Counted from the first letter of the stretch, positions 23,788 through 33,654 are shown. The stretch is DNA of 64,000 bases from Terriglobales bacterium (GCA_025980765.1 JAICXB010000008.1:24627-88626); one strand, 5' to 3'. Numbers and translations are program-made. The notes: generated by a model not told the origin, from the sequence alone.

Positions 23788-25625
23788 GTCTGCGGACAAA
23801 GCTGCTGCTGATTTTTGGCGGCATCGTTGTAATCGCCGTGGCTTTGGTTTCGTTTGCCGTGTCTGCCGGCGCGGGCCGCGCATTTCAGCGGCTCGATGAA
23901 CAACGTACCGCAGCGCTGGTAGGCCAGTTCCGCCGCGAGTTCCAACTCCAGGGAGAGTCCCTGGCTGTACGCGCCGCCGCGATTACAAATTCACCCGCGG
24001 TTCGAGAGATGGCGATCTCCTTGAGCCGGCCATCTGCAGATCCCGCGCCATACCTGAACCTCGCGCCGACACTGGCATCGGAACAACAGCTCGATTTTCT
24101 GGAGATTCTCGAACAGGACGGCACCATCATCTCCTCGGCGCAATGGCCCGCGCGCTTCGGGCTGCGTGAATCCTGGCCCACTTCGGTCGCGGACTGGAAC
24201 CACCAATCCGCGTTTCTCCGTTATGAGGAGACTCCGCAGGGCAGTCAACTGGCCTTGCTTTCGGTAAGGCAATTCAGCGGTCTGGATCACGGCTTTTATC
24301 TGGTGGCCGGACGAAAGATCGATTCGAATTTCCTGCGCACGCTGGTTCCGCCGGAAGGGACGCGGTTGTTGCTTTGGCAGCAGCCTCCGGACGCGGCTTC
24401 CGGCCAGCTTGAGGACTCCTCGGGAGCGATCGATACATCGTCCGACCTGAGTGCCAGACTGGGAAACATCGGCAAATCCGGTGAGATGACGACGACGCTG
24501 CGGCTGAATCATAGCGCCGATCCCTTGATCGCGCACACCCTTCCGCTTGCCGGTCGCGACCCATCGCACGTCCTGGCGACTTTGATTGTGGCCAGCAGCC
24601 GGCGCGAACTCACCGGATTGCAGAACAACATCCGCAACATCGGGGCGCTGATTGCGCTGGTGGGAATTGCATTCAGCATTCTTGCCAGCGGATGGTGGGC
24701 CACTCGCATCAGCCGTCCCATTTCAGAACTCTCCGACGCGGCGCAGGACGTGACCGGCGGCAACTGGGACCGCAAGGTCTATCTGGACGAGTCCTTGCGA
24801 GAGAACGACGAAGTGGCGGTGCTGATTGGCTCGTTCAACCGCATGACCGAAGAGCTGGAGCGTCAGCGCGATCGGGCGGTGCAAGCGGAACGCGTGGCTG
24901 CATGGCGGGAACTGGCTCGCCGATTGGCGCATGAGTTAAACAACCCGCTGTTTCCGCTGCAAATCACGGTGGAGAACCTGGTCAAGGCCCGCCAGCAAGA
25001 CTCCCTCGAGTTCGGCGAAATCTTCGCCGAGAGCACAGCCACGCTGCAAGCCGAGTTGCGCAACTTAAAGGCAATCGTTGTCCGTTTCAGCGACTTTTCT
25101 AAAATGCCAACTCCGCAATTGCGGCGCGTCGATCTAAACCAACTGGTCAGCGAGACGGCGCGCCTGTTCGCGCCGCAGCTCGCCGCACGAAGCGAAGCCA
25201 TTAAGCTGGAGACTGTTCTTACTTCCGCCGATGCGCGCGTCGGCGCCGATCCCGACCTGCTCCGGCGCGCATTTGAGAACCTGGTACTCAATGCCATCGA
25301 CGCGATGCCGAACGGAGGACAGCTCACGATCCGGACCATCGCCCAGAGCGCTTCCGTGGTGGTGGAAGTCTGCGACACCGGCACCGGACTCACGCCGGAA
25401 GAATGCAGCCGCCTTTTCACTCCGTACTACACCACGAAGCAACACGGCACCGGGCTGGGATTGGCAATCGTACAGGCAGTGGTCAGCGATCATGGGGCGC
25501 GAATTTCCGTATCCAGCCGTCCCAATGTGGGCACAACATTTCGCATGGAGTTTCAGCGGCATCCAGCGATCCGTGACATCGTGGATGCGGGCGCCCCCGC
25601 ACGCGCCTTCATGCGGAGCCAATAA
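23784..25625 (+). CDS. NtrY-like membrane sensor histidine kinase
   Basis: 613 residues. Two membrane helices (KLLLIFGGIVVIAVALVSFAV near residue 15 and ALIALVGIAFSILASGWWATR near residue 300) bracket a periplasmic sensor domain of about 250 residues. A HAMP linker (ISRPISELSDAAQDVTGG) follows, then the H-box RRLAHELNNPLFPLQ, N-box FENLVLNAIDAMPNGG, CDTGTGLTPEE and GTGLGLAIV. This is the NtrY/PAS-less arrangement that pairs with NtrC regulators. Start ATG 23784 overlaps the binding-protein stop; the ORF start at 23724 lies inside the previous gene. The likely partner is the sigma-54 regulator about 100 bases downstream. Confidence 0.88.
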   Translation: MSLRTKLLLIFGGIVVIAVALVSFAVSAGAGRAFQRLDEQRTAALVGQFRREFQLQGESLAVRAAAITNSPAVREMAISLSRPSADPAPYLNLAPTLASEQQLDFLEILEQDGTIISSAQWPARFGLRESWPTSVADWNHQSAFLRYEETPQGSQLALLSVRQFSGLDHGFYLVAGRKIDSNFLRTLVPPEGTRLLLWQQPPDAASGQLEDSSGAIDTSSDLSARLGNIGKSGEMTTTLRLNHSADPLIAHTLPLAGRDPSHVLATLIVASSRRELTGLQNNIRNIGALIALVGIAFSILASGWWATRISRPISELSDAAQDVTGGNWDRKVYLDESLRENDEVAVLIGSFNRMTEELERQRDRAVQAERVAAWRELARRLAHELNNPLFPLQITVENLVKARQQDSLEFGEIFAESTATLQAELRNLKAIVVRFSDFSKMPTPQLRRVDLNQLVSETARLFAPQLAARSEAIKLETVLTSADARVGADPDLLRRAFENLVLNAIDAMPNGGQLTIRTIAQSASVVVEVCDTGTGLTPEECSRLFTPYYTTKQHGTGLGLAIVQAVVSDHGARISVSSRPNVGTTFRMEFQRHPAIRDIVDAGAPARAFMRSQ

Positions 25626-25725
25626 AATGGACAAAGTGGACCGCGTAGATGCAATGCACGTAAACAGGATATCGGTGTATCTGCTTTTGCTAGCGGTCCG
25701 GCGGACTAGCAGCCAGTAGCTAAGA

Positions 25726-27105
25726 ATGACAAAAGCCCATCTCCTGATCGTGGACGACGAGCCCAACACTCTGGCTTCGCTGTCCCGTGCCTTCCGCCTC
25801 GCCGGGCATGAAGCCACTGTTTGCGATCAGCCAGCTCGCGCGCTGGAACTGGTAAAGAACCAGCACTTCGACCTGATTCTCTCCGATGTCGTTATGCCGG
25901 GCAAAGACGGCATTGCTCTGCTCGAAGAAGTCAAGAGCTTGGGCGTGACCACGCCGGTGGTGATGATGTCGGGACAGGCGCACATAGAGATGGCGGTGCG
26001 CGCGACGCGGCTGGGTGCGCTCGACTTCCTGGAAAAGCCAATCTCGACGGAAAAGCTGCTGCTGACGCTCGAAAATGCGCTGCGCCTCACGCGCCTGGAA
26101 CAAGAGAATCGAGATCTTCGCGGATCCCTGGGCAAACACGAACTGATCTGGAAAAGTTCGACCATGGCGGCATTGATGGCCCAAGTGGAGCGCGTTGCCG
26201 CCAGTGAGACGCGCGTCTGCATCCTCGGTGAGACCGGGACGGGAAAAGAGCTGGTATCGCGAACGCTGCACCAGAAGAGCCAACGCAGCGCCGGCCCATT
26301 TGTGACATTGAATTGCGCGGCAGTGCCGGTCGAGCTGATCGAGTCTGAACTCTTTGGACACGAGAAGGGCTCATTCACCGGGGCGGCCGCGCGCCATCTG
26401 GGGAAATTCGAGCAGGCACATGGAGGCACGCTCTTCCTGGATGAAATTGGAGACATGCCGCTGCCCATGCAAGCCAAGCTGCTTCGCGTGCTGGAAGAAG
26501 GCGAGCTGGAGCGCGTGGGCGGTAGTGGAACAGTGAAGGTGGATGTCCGCGTGATCGTGGCTACGCATCGCGATCTCGCGGAACAGGTGCGCCAGGGAAA
26601 ATTCCGGCAGGACCTGTTCCACCGGATCTACGTCTTCCCCCTGATGCTTCCGCCGTTGCGAGAACGACGCGACGACATTCCCATTTTGGTCGAACACTTC
26701 GCCGCGCAGATCGTGCGGCAAAACAACTGGAAATCAGTCACGTTCAGTCCCCAAGCCATTGCCGATCTGAAGAAACATTCCTGGCCGGGCAACGTCCGCG
26801 AATTGCGCAACACGGTGGAGAGGCTACTGCTGCTGGCGTCAGGCAACGCAGTGGATACATCCACGGTGCGATTGGCGTTGCCGCTCGCGTCCTCCACGGA
26901 AGCAACTTCGTCTCCGCTGCAACATGGCACACTGGCCGAGCGCATCGATCAGGTCGAGAGAGAAATTATTCTCCAAGAGCTCGAGCGGCAACAACACCAC
27001 ATCACCAACACCGCCAAAGCACTGGGGCTGGAACGCAGCCATTTGTACAAGAAATGCCAGCAGCTCGGAGTTGAGCTGTCGAGCGCGAAAAAAGCCCCGG
27101 AGTAA
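25726..27105 (+). CDS. NtrC-family sigma-54-dependent response regulator
   Basis: 459 residues in the classic three-domain order. Receiver: acidic pair IVDDE, phospho-Asp 54 in LILSDVVMPG, Lys in LEKPIS. AAA+ domain: Walker A GETGTGKE (168-175), sigma-54 contact loop GSFTGA (215-220; the common GAFTGA has Ala in place of Ser), Walker B FLDEIGD, arginine-finger region. C-terminal Fis-type helix-turn-helix: TNTAKALGLERSHLYKKCQQLG. It activates sigma-54 promoters, with targets unknown. It follows the sensor kinase at 100 bases and should be its cognate regulator. Confidence 0.94.
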   Translation: MTKAHLLIVDDEPNTLASLSRAFRLAGHEATVCDQPARALELVKNQHFDLILSDVVMPGKDGIALLEEVKSLGVTTPVVMMSGQAHIEMAVRATRLGALDFLEKPISTEKLLLTLENALRLTRLEQENRDLRGSLGKHELIWKSSTMAALMAQVERVAASETRVCILGETGTGKELVSRTLHQKSQRSAGPFVTLNCAAVPVELIESELFGHEKGSFTGAAARHLGKFEQAHGGTLFLDEIGDMPLPMQAKLLRVLEEGELERVGGSGTVKVDVRVIVATHRDLAEQVRQGKFRQDLFHRIYVFPLMLPPLRERRDDIPILVEHFAAQIVRQNNWKSVTFSPQAIADLKKHSWPGNVRELRNTVERLLLLASGNAVDTSTVRLALPLASSTEATSSPLQHGTLAERIDQVEREIILQELERQQHHITNTAKALGLERSHLYKKCQQLGVELSSAKKAPE

Positions 27106-27232
27106 AAAGTTTCTCCTAGTCAGGGAAACGCCAGCTTCCTCTATAAGCCCTTGGCAAACCTGAGATGAGGTATGGGGCCGCCTTGCCTCCTCCAATGCCT
27201 CACAGCCAATGTGCGAGGTCGCACACCTGCTT

Positions 27233-28159
27233 CTATTTCGGGTTGCCGCTGCCGTTATTCGGTTTGTTCTGGTCAGGAGCGGTGTTGTTGGTGATATCGG
27301 TCCCGCCATAGATGATCTTTACGTCTGAACCGAAGCGCCGGTAGTTGGTGTACTTCACCACCATCCTTACGTGCACATCGCCGTTGCTGAAGTGCAGGAA
27401 GTCGTCAGCTTTGGTATAGGTCGGGAACCAGTACTTGCCGTCGATCTGCTCGCGATACGTCACGAACCGGGGAAACAGGTTTTCGTTCTCCGGGTGCTTC
27501 CTTTTCTTGGTCGGGTCTACACCAATATCGGGCACGCTCTTGCCATAGGTCTTCACGATCTGCAGGTCCTGGTTGTCAACCCAAATGCGTCCCTGGAAGT
27601 AGCGCTTACCCTTCTCCATTTGTTTTGGCGCAACATCGAAGACATAAGTGTCCAACTCGTCGACCTTCTGCTGGCCCACGTAAAGCACCTGATACTCCGG
27701 CAATTTGTCGGTAGTGAGAGAGAAGGGAAATTTGTTGCGAACATCGTCCAGGTCTTCCTTGGTCAGCGAAATACGCTGCAAGGTGGACTGCGGAGCGAAG
27801 GTCACGTTCTCCACGCGCCGCCCCTGATCGTCGTAGACGATGTCCGTGACTTCGCGGAATTCGCCATCGGGAGTATCGCCATCCAGAGTTTGGAGCTTCA
27901 CGTCCTGAGTCCAGGTGTAATGATCGCGTGCTTCTTTGAATTCCTGTTCTTTGGCCGCAAACTTCTGGATGATCTGCTCTGGGGTCAAACCCTTCGGCGG
28001 GGCGGGATTGATGGGGCCAGCCCCCTCGTCCTCAATCGAAGTGGATTGCGACTTCTGTGTGGGCTGATCGGAGCCGATGGTGAACTGCGCCTGGGCAACG
28101 CCCGCAGTGAGCGCCAATGCCAGGAATAATGAGGGAAGGTATCGTAAGAATGACTTCAT
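27233..28159 (-). CDS. Secreted LolA-like/DUF outer-membrane lipoprotein-sorting-type protein
   Basis: 308 residues with an N-terminal signal peptide (FLRYLPSLFLALALTAGVAQA). Then a Pro/Thr-rich linker and a beta-rich domain: DVAPKQMEKGKRYFQGRIWVDNQDLQIVKTYGK and KYTNYRRFGSDVKI. The RIWVDNQDLQIVKT stretch is the same type as in LolA-like proteins of Acidobacteriota; a role in moving lipids or lipoproteins is only an analogy. It is transcribed opposite to the upstream NtrC gene. A TACAAT (minus strand) about 15-25 bases before the start is a possible -10 box. Confidence 0.6.
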   Translation of the reverse strand: MKSFLRYLPSLFLALALTAGVAQAQFTIGSDQPTQKSQSTSIEDEGAGPINPAPPKGLTPEQIIQKFAAKEQEFKEARDHYTWTQDVKLQTLDGDTPDGEFREVTDIVYDDQGRRVENVTFAPQSTLQRISLTKEDLDDVRNKFPFSLTTDKLPEYQVLYVGQQKVDELDTYVFDVAPKQMEKGKRYFQGRIWVDNQDLQIVKTYGKSVPDIGVDPTKKRKHPENENLFPRFVTYREQIDGKYWFPTYTKADDFLHFSNGDVHVRMVVKYTNYRRFGSDVKIIYGGTDITNNTAPDQNKPNNGSGNPK

Positions 28160-28253
28160 GAAAACGCCTACATTGACATTGTAGACGTTCGGGAAGGCCG
28201 GTAAGTCGCAGAATTAGCGCGAGCTACCAGCTTGTGCCAGTAAATCATGTCTC

Positions 28254-30488
28254 CTAATGCTGCTTTTCCAGCTGTTTCGCTCCCTCTAGCGGCTTTCTCG
28301 CAAAGTAGTACAACGAGGCCGCGAGCAGCAGGAACGTAATCACCGCAAGTGCATCGTTATGTGCCAGCCAGGGAATGCGCGTGCCCCAGGCAATGGAATT
28401 CTCCGGCAGCTTACCGGTGCTCTCGATCAGCTTGATCCCGATGCCGATCAGGCCCATGATGCCGCCAGCGGCGATCAGTCCACTGGCATACAGCGAGCCC
28501 GGGCTCACTTCGCTCTCCGTAGCTTCTTCGCCGGCCTTCTTCGCGGATTGTTCTACCAGCCAGCGCGTGGCGCCTCCTGCGAAGATTGCGAGCGTAGTTC
28601 CAATCGACAGGTACGCGCCCACAGCAAATGCCAGCGACCGAATTCCCAGCAACTCGACGACGATCACCAGGAACACGCCCAGCATCACCAGTCCCCAGGG
28701 CAGTTTTCGCGTCAGGATTCCGTTAATAACTGTGGACATCAACTGCGCCTGCGGCGCCGCTGCACGTTCGCTTCCGATTCCCTGGATCCACTGCACTTCA
28801 ATCTCTCCGGTCTTGGGGCTGTAAAGATACTTCCCATTGGCGACTTCCGGCGAATTGATCGCGTTAAGCAGGTAATAGTCGCTGCCCGAGCCGGTGAGCT
28901 CTTTGCCGTCCGATGTCTTATAAGTGAACCTTCCTCGATCGAAGCTGGGATTGCCGTTTGTCTTCTCCAGGGTTACGCCCGGCGGCAGATGATTGATGTC
29001 CACCTGCTTTGTCAACGCGCGAAACTCTTCCAAGCCTTTATTCATGCCCGTAAGGGTGTACCCGACCGCGAAGGTCGAAATGGTCACCCCAATCAGCAGC
29101 GCTGCCTGCTGCGCTCGTGGCGTGGCGCCAAGCAGATAGCCGGTCTTTAGGTCCTGCGAGGTGTCCCCGGCATTCGCCGAGGCAATGCAGACCACGCCGC
29201 CAATGGACAACACCAAAGCTCCGAACGCCGGCGCCGTCCAACCCAGGGCGAGGAAGATGGCGGAAGTGGCCATTAACGTCGCGATTGTCATTCCGGAAAC
29301 GGGATTCGCCGAGCTTCCAATCAATCCGGTAATACGCGAGGAGACGGTGACGAAAAGAAATCCGAAGATGACCACGAAGATCGCGGCTAGAACGTTTGCG
29401 CCCGCCGTGGTGTATGCCCCCGGGACCGGTTTGAAGGTAAGGAACGCCCACATGGCGACGATGAGCAGCACCGAACCGCCGAGCGTGACCGACACCGGCA
29501 GATCGTTCTCGGTGCGGGAACTCGATTGCTGGCCCTGGCTTTTTCCCATTTGCGCCAGGCTGGCCTTCAACGCCGACACGATCGTCGGCACGGTTTTCAG
29601 CAACGTAATCAGTCCGGCGGCAGCCACGGCGCCCGCCCCCATGGGGCGCACATAGGTGCGCCAGAGATCGGTAGGCGTCATCTGCGCGATCGGCAAAGTG
29701 CCCGGATACACCGCCGTTGCCAGCCCCGCCCCGAAGAAGTGAATGGCCGGCATCAGCACCAGCCAGGAGAAGACGCCGCCTGCGAGCAGCACTCCCGCAA
29801 CGCGCGGGCCGATGATGTAGCCCACGCCCATGTATTCCGAGGTGGTCGAGGCGCGAATCGAAGATCCCGGATACTTGGCAATGTCCCAAGTCGGCGTGCT
29901 CGGCCAGGCAGAGAAGAGATTTTCATTTTGGAACAGCGTGTAGAGGCCACCCAGGCCCAGCCCCCAAAACACCCGGCTGGCAAAGCTGCCGCCCCGGTCC
30001 CCTGCGATCAGCACGTCAGCGCAGGCGGTGCCTTCGGGATATGTGAGCACGCCGTGTTCTTTGACGATGAGCTGTCGTCGCAGGGGAATCATGAAGAAGA
30101 CGCCGAGCAGTCCGCCCACCAGGCTAAGCAGGAAGATGCGTGCGACTTCCAGCTTGAAGCCGAGGAAGATCAGCGCCGGCAAGGTGAAGATCACCCCCGA
30201 GGCTACCGATTGGCCAGCGTTGCCGGTAGTCTGGACAATGTTGTTTTCGAGAATGCTCGACTTGCCGAAGGCGCGCAGAATGCTGATCGACAACACCGCA
30301 ATGGGTATGGACGCCGAGACTGTAAGCCCCGCGCGCAGCCCCACATAGACCGTCACTGCGCCAAACAGAATGCCGAAGATCGACCCGAGCACCAGCGCCC
30401 GCGCCGTGAATTCCGGCAGTTTGGTGCCCGGCGGCACGTAGGGTTGAAAACCGCTCTCTGGAGTCTTGGGTTCGACGATAGTGGCCAA
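28254..30488 (-). CDS. OPT-family oligopeptide transporter
   Basis: 744-residue multi-pass membrane protein. Hydrophobic segments are distributed over the whole length, with motif-like YPEGTACADVLIAG near residue 155, EYMGVGYIIGPRVAGVLLAGG and an extracytoplasmic region after residue 480 (a charged insert HLPPGVTLEKTNGNPSF). OPT proteins import small peptides or metal-siderophore complexes by proton symport. A large loop with GSGSDYYLLNAINSPEVANGK between helices is typical of the bacterial branch. It stands as a single gene opposite to comF. Substrate cannot be told from sequence. Confidence 0.88.
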   Translation of the reverse strand: MATIVEPKTPESGFQPYVPPGTKLPEFTARALVLGSIFGILFGAVTVYVGLRAGLTVSASIPIAVLSISILRAFGKSSILENNIVQTTGNAGQSVASGVIFTLPALIFLGFKLEVARIFLLSLVGGLLGVFFMIPLRRQLIVKEHGVLTYPEGTACADVLIAGDRGGSFASRVFWGLGLGGLYTLFQNENLFSAWPSTPTWDIAKYPGSSIRASTTSEYMGVGYIIGPRVAGVLLAGGVFSWLVLMPAIHFFGAGLATAVYPGTLPIAQMTPTDLWRTYVRPMGAGAVAAAGLITLLKTVPTIVSALKASLAQMGKSQGQQSSSRTENDLPVSVTLGGSVLLIVAMWAFLTFKPVPGAYTTAGANVLAAIFVVIFGFLFVTVSSRITGLIGSSANPVSGMTIATLMATSAIFLALGWTAPAFGALVLSIGGVVCIASANAGDTSQDLKTGYLLGATPRAQQAALLIGVTISTFAVGYTLTGMNKGLEEFRALTKQVDINHLPPGVTLEKTNGNPSFDRGRFTYKTSDGKELTGSGSDYYLLNAINSPEVANGKYLYSPKTGEIEVQWIQGIGSERAAAPQAQLMSTVINGILTRKLPWGLVMLGVFLVIVVELLGIRSLAFAVGAYLSIGTTLAIFAGGATRWLVEQSAKKAGEEATESEVSPGSLYASGLIAAGGIMGLIGIGIKLIESTGKLPENSIAWGTRIPWLAHNDALAVITFLLLAASLYYFARKPLEGAKQLEKQH

Positions 30489-30840
30489 ATGGTTCCTCCC
30501 CGGGATAGCTGCTGGCTAGTACCTTACTAACTGCTGGCTGATTTCTCATTTAGCCAGAAGCTTGCGTCGTTCTTCGGTTGCACGCGGATTACAGCCGGAT
30601 GATTCTACTTCGACCACCAGCTTCCGGCTACCAGCTACCTTACCCGACGATTTGTTGTCGGATGGAGCAGCATTGCTGGAAATCAATAGCCGGCGGCCCG
30701 GCAGTCTTCCTCTTGCCACTCCGGTTATACTGTTCTTTCGTAGTCGTAAGCTTCTGGTTTGAGGCTAGTAGCCAGCAGCTAGAAGCTAAAAGCTATCCTG
30801 GAGGGTCGTCTTCAGCAGTACTGGTGACCTAAATCCGGCA
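30489..30840. repeat. Non-coding divergent region with scattered family B heptamers
   Basis: 352 bases between the OPT gene and comF. TAGCTGCTGGCTAG (30506), CTGCTGGCTGAT (30530) and GGCTACCAGCTACC (30628) are the forward word; GCTAGTAGCCAGCAGCTAGAAGCTA (30762-30789) is the inverse. A TATACT at 30726-30731 could be a -10 box for comF, without a clear -35. Confidence 0.6.
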
Positions 30841-31719
30841 GTGGCTGTAGCGGCGATTGCGTCGCCCAGCAGCAGGTGGATGGACGCGTCACGCCGTTCC
30901 TTGCGCACCCTGCTCGACAGTTTCGCCGCTCTGGTCTTCCCTTCCGATTGCCGCATCTGCGGCAACCCCCTGCTCCGGCTCGCACGTCTCCCGGTTTGTG
31001 ACCAATGCCTGAGCTCGCTGCTTCCTGCAGACGTCATCGCCTGCTCGGTTTGCGGAGAAATCCTTGCCCCCGCGGCAGTCGAGTTTTCATCTCTGTGTGG
31101 GCTCTGCCAACGCGCGCATCCGCGCTTCGATTTCGCGGTTTCCTTCAGCGGATACGACGGCAAGCTGCGCCGTCTGCTGCATCTATTCAAGTACGAGCAA
31201 CTCCGTCCAGCCGCCAATGTGCTGGGCCGGAAATTGGCGGAAGCCATTGCTCGGCGAGAAATAGCCGACTCGCAACCGCTGCTGCTGGTTCCGGTTCCCT
31301 TGCATCGCTCCAAGCGGCGGCAACGGGGATTCAATCAGTCAGAGTTGCTGGCACGGATAGCCTTGCGCCATCTGGAGCGCTCCAAATTTGCATTGCACGC
31401 CGGCAACCTGCGGCGCGTGCGCGCGACAGTTTCGCAGACGGGATTGACTCGTCACCAGCGCCGCGAGAACGTGCGCGGAGCCTTCGTCGTGAGCGCGCCG
31501 GAGCGTGTGCGCGACCGCTCGGTCATCGTCGTCGATGACGTGTACACCACCGGCACTACGCTGAACGAGTGCGCGCGCGTGTTGCGCGCTGCCGGAGCGA
31601 AACACGTGGTCGTGGCCACAGTCGCAAGGGTCTATCGCTCGGTTGCGGAGATCGCGCCGGCGAAACTGCAGCAGGAGGGGAAACCGGCCGGCGCCTGGCA
31701 AGCGGCGACCGCAGAATAG
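30841..31719 (+). CDS. comF: ComF-family phosphoribosyltransferase-like protein
   Basis: 292 residues. N-terminal double zinc finger: CRICGN, CDQC, CSVCGE, CGLC. The PRTase-like domain is marked by [17 protein letters not shown] near residue 225 and [20 protein letters not shown], the latter a hallmark of ComF. ComF acts in natural transformation, probably on incoming single-stranded DNA. The start is uncertain: GTG 30841 opens the ORF and ATG 30880 is also possible. No other competence gene is nearby. The last 25 residues are Ala/Gly/Glu-rich. Confidence 0.87.
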   Translation: MAVAAIASPSSRWMDASRRSLRTLLDSFAALVFPSDCRICGNPLLRLARLPVCDQCLSSLLPADVIACSVCGEILAPAAVEFSSLCGLCQRAHPRFDFAVSFSGYDGKLRRLLHLFKYEQLRPAANVLGRKLAEAIARREIADSQPLLLVPVPLHRSKRRQRGFNQSELLARIALRHLERSKFALHAGNLRRVRATVSQTGLTRHQRRENVRGAFVVSAPERVRDRSVIVVDDVYTTGTTLNECARVLRAAGAKHVVVATVARVYRSVAEIAPAKLQQEGKPAGAWQAATAE

Positions 31720-31723
31720 GGCC

Positions 31724-32338
31724 ATGTCGAGACACAACATCACGCACCGTCACCACTCGGGTCCGCATCACGCAACGCGTCCGCAAACTTCCGTCGCTGT
31801 CGCGCCCAGCGACAATCAGCGTCTGCCCATGCAGTTGCCGGTGTTGGTGCTGAACGCCTCGTATGAGCCCATCAACATCTGCGCCGCGCGCCGAGCGCTG
31901 GTGCTGGTGCTGAAGGGCGTAGCCATCACCGAAGAAGAGAACGGACACTATTTGCACTCGGCCCGCCTGGCCATTCGTCTGCCATCGGTAATCCGTTTGC
32001 TCGAATACCGCCGCATCCCGCACCAGACGCGCGCACTCTCACGTAAGAACATCCTGCTGCGCGACCGCAATACCTGCCAATACTGCGGGGTAATCCTATC
32101 TTCGTCGGACCTGACGCTCGACCACGTGGTCCCGCGCTCGCGCGGCGGAGTGTCAACCTGGGAAAACCTGGTGGCGTGCTGCCATCCCTGCAATCACCGC
32201 AAGGGCAATCATCTTCTCGGCGAGATCAACATGCGCCTGCTGCGCGAACCCCGCGCCTTCAGCCTGCACACCAGCCGCCACATCATGCGCATGATTGGTA
32301 GATCAGACTCGAAGTGGCGCAAGTATTTGTTCTATTAA
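31724..32338 (+). CDS. HNH endonuclease family protein
   Basis: 204 residues from ATG 31724 (ORF track starts upstream at 31643, inside comF). The HNH domain is complete: CQYCG then [11 protein letters not shown], then [15 protein letters not shown], near residues 115-165. The N-terminal half reads [28 protein letters not shown], the fold-in segment of a widespread standalone HNH group (RecA-independent, often near housekeeping genes). It begins four bases after the comF stop, so the genes are co-transcribed. Biological role uncertain; not a homing or restriction enzyme by context. Confidence 0.88.
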   Translation: MSRHNITHRHHSGPHHATRPQTSVAVAPSDNQRLPMQLPVLVLNASYEPINICAARRALVLVLKGVAITEEENGHYLHSARLAIRLPSVIRLLEYRRIPHQTRALSRKNILLRDRNTCQYCGVILSSSDLTLDHVVPRSRGGVSTWENLVACCHPCNHRKGNHLLGEINMRLLREPRAFSLHTSRHIMRMIGRSDSKWRKYLFY

Positions 32339-32350
32339 TGCCGAACAACG

Positions 32351-32422
32351 GTGGACGTTGTGGACGCGATGGACTTGATGGACAGGTTTGTCCACAGAGT
32401 CCACTCAGTCCACAAAGTCCAG
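32351..32422. repeat. Family G hairpin, 9-base period (GTGGACNNN units)
   Basis: Left arm GTGGACGTTGTGGACGCGATGGACTTGATGGAC, right arm TTTGTCCACAGAGTCCACTCAGTCCACAAAGTCC. Almost no loop. It is placed after the HNH gene. Confidence 0.88.
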
Positions 32423-32467
32423 AACACCTGTGCTTAGAGAAGCACCAGCAAGCTCAGCCACTGATGC

Positions 32468-32635
32468 TTAAGGAAGCTTGGCCTTATCCACCAGCATGAC
32501 CGGGATGTCATCCACGATGGGATACACGCGGCCACAGGCGCTGCAGCGCAGGCCGTCCTTCTGCTCAGTCAGCTTTACCGGCTGTTTATCCAGCGGGCAT
32601 ACCAGGATGTCGAGCAGTTCTTGCGAGACTGGCAT
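32468..32635 (-). CDS. Trm112/YcaR-family small zinc-ribbon protein
   Basis: 55 residues from ATG 32635. LDILVCPLDKQPVKL and LRCSACGRVYPIVDDIPVML are the two halves of the Trm112p-like zinc ribbon (one Cys in VCPLD, two in CSAC). In eukaryotes Trm112 activates methyltransferases; the bacterial YcaR role is not settled. Length matches YcaR (about 60). The ORF track start at 32683 adds 16 residues without family likeness. It is divergent from folD, with about 90 bases between them for promoters. Confidence 0.87.
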   Translation of the reverse strand: MPVSQELLDILVCPLDKQPVKLTEQKDGLRCSACGRVYPIVDDIPVMLVDKAKLP

Positions 32636-32727
32636 GGCAGCATTGTAAATGCCGCGGCCGGGGTGCTCGCCGGTGAATCTCATTTAAGATGATCGGTTAC
32701 TCACGACGGGAGAGAGCCACCTATCGA

Positions 32728-33654
32728 ATGTCTGCCATTATCCTCGACGGGGCAAAAATCGCAGCGCAAATTAAGGAAGAAGTCGCAGTACAGGTAACGG
32801 AGTCGGTCGCGCAAGGCACTCGGCCCGGCCTTGCGGCGGTGCTCGCGGGGAACAATCCGGCCTCGGAAATCTATGTGCGCAGCAAGGTAAGAGCTTGCGA
32901 GGCCTTGGGAATTTATAGCGATCAGATCACGCCTCCCGGTTCGGTGACCACCGACGAGCTGCTGGAACTGATCGAAACGCTGAATGCGCGCCATGACATC
33001 GATGGCATCCTGGTGCAGCTCCCGCTGCCGCCACAAGTGGATTCCAAGCGGGTGCTGCTGGCAGTCTCGCCGGCAAAAGATGTGGATGGATTTCATCCTG
33101 TGAACGTCGGTAATCTTTCCACGCAGCGTCCCGGCCTCACACCCTGCACGCCCGCGGGGATAATCGAAATCCTGCAGCGCAGCGGCATCGAGATTTCCGG
33201 CCGGGATGCTGTAGTACTGGGGCGTAGCGACATCGTAGGCAAGCCAGTGGCGATGATGCTGATGAACCGCAATGCCACCGTGACCGTCTGTCATAGCCGC
33301 ACTTGCGATCTCGCCGGACACACGCGCCAGGCAGACATCCTGGTTGCCGCCATAGGCAAGCCGGCGATGGTCACACCGGAGATGGTCAAGCCCGGTGCGA
33401 CCGTGATCGACGTCGGCATCAATCGCGTGGTCGATAAACAGAAACTGCGCGAATACTTTGGCGAGAATGAAAAACGGCAACTGGAGTTTGAGAGAAAAGG
33501 TTCGACTTTAGTCGGCGACGTGCACCCCCGGGTTGCAGAAGTGGCTGGAGCCATCACGCCGGTTCCAGGCGGAGTCGGCCCGCTGACGATCGCCATGCTC
33601 ATGGCCAATACCGTCAAAGCGGCACGCATGCGCCGCGGTCTCGCCGTAGCATGA
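32728..33654 (+). CDS. folD: Bifunctional methylenetetrahydrofolate dehydrogenase/cyclohydrolase
   Basis: 308 residues. FolD interconverts 5,10-methylene-, methenyl- and formyl-tetrahydrofolate. Motifs: the catalytic region YVRSKVRACEALGI (Lys near residue 52), GILVQLPLP, PAKDVDGFHP, GRSDIVGKP and the C-terminal PGGVGPLTIAMLMANT. The ORF opens at 32689; ATG 32728 (MSAIILDGAKIA) is the family start. ATGA overlap with coaE downstream. It uses the same folate pool as the glyA product. Confidence 0.97.
   Translation: MSAIILDGAKIAAQIKEEVAVQVTESVAQGTRPGLAAVLAGNNPASEIYVRSKVRACEALGIYSDQITPPGSVTTDELLELIETLNARHDIDGILVQLPLPPQVDSKRVLLAVSPAKDVDGFHPVNVGNLSTQRPGLTPCTPAGIIEILQRSGIEISGRDAVVLGRSDIVGKPVAMMLMNRNATVTVCHSRTCDLAGHTRQADILVAAIGKPAMVTPEMVKPGATVIDVGINRVVDKQKLREYFGENEKRQLEFERKGSTLVGDVHPRVAEVAGAITPVPGGVGPLTIAMLMANTVKAARMRRGLAVA

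Noticed and set aside
25627-25719. Short ORF of about 30 residues between the kinase and ntrC-like genes
   Set aside because: Consists of repeat words, no ribosome-binding site, no family likeness.
29526-30530. 334-aa plus-strand ORF opposite the OPT transporter
   Set aside because: Arg/His-rich translation without family likeness; the minus-strand OPT protein is clearly real.
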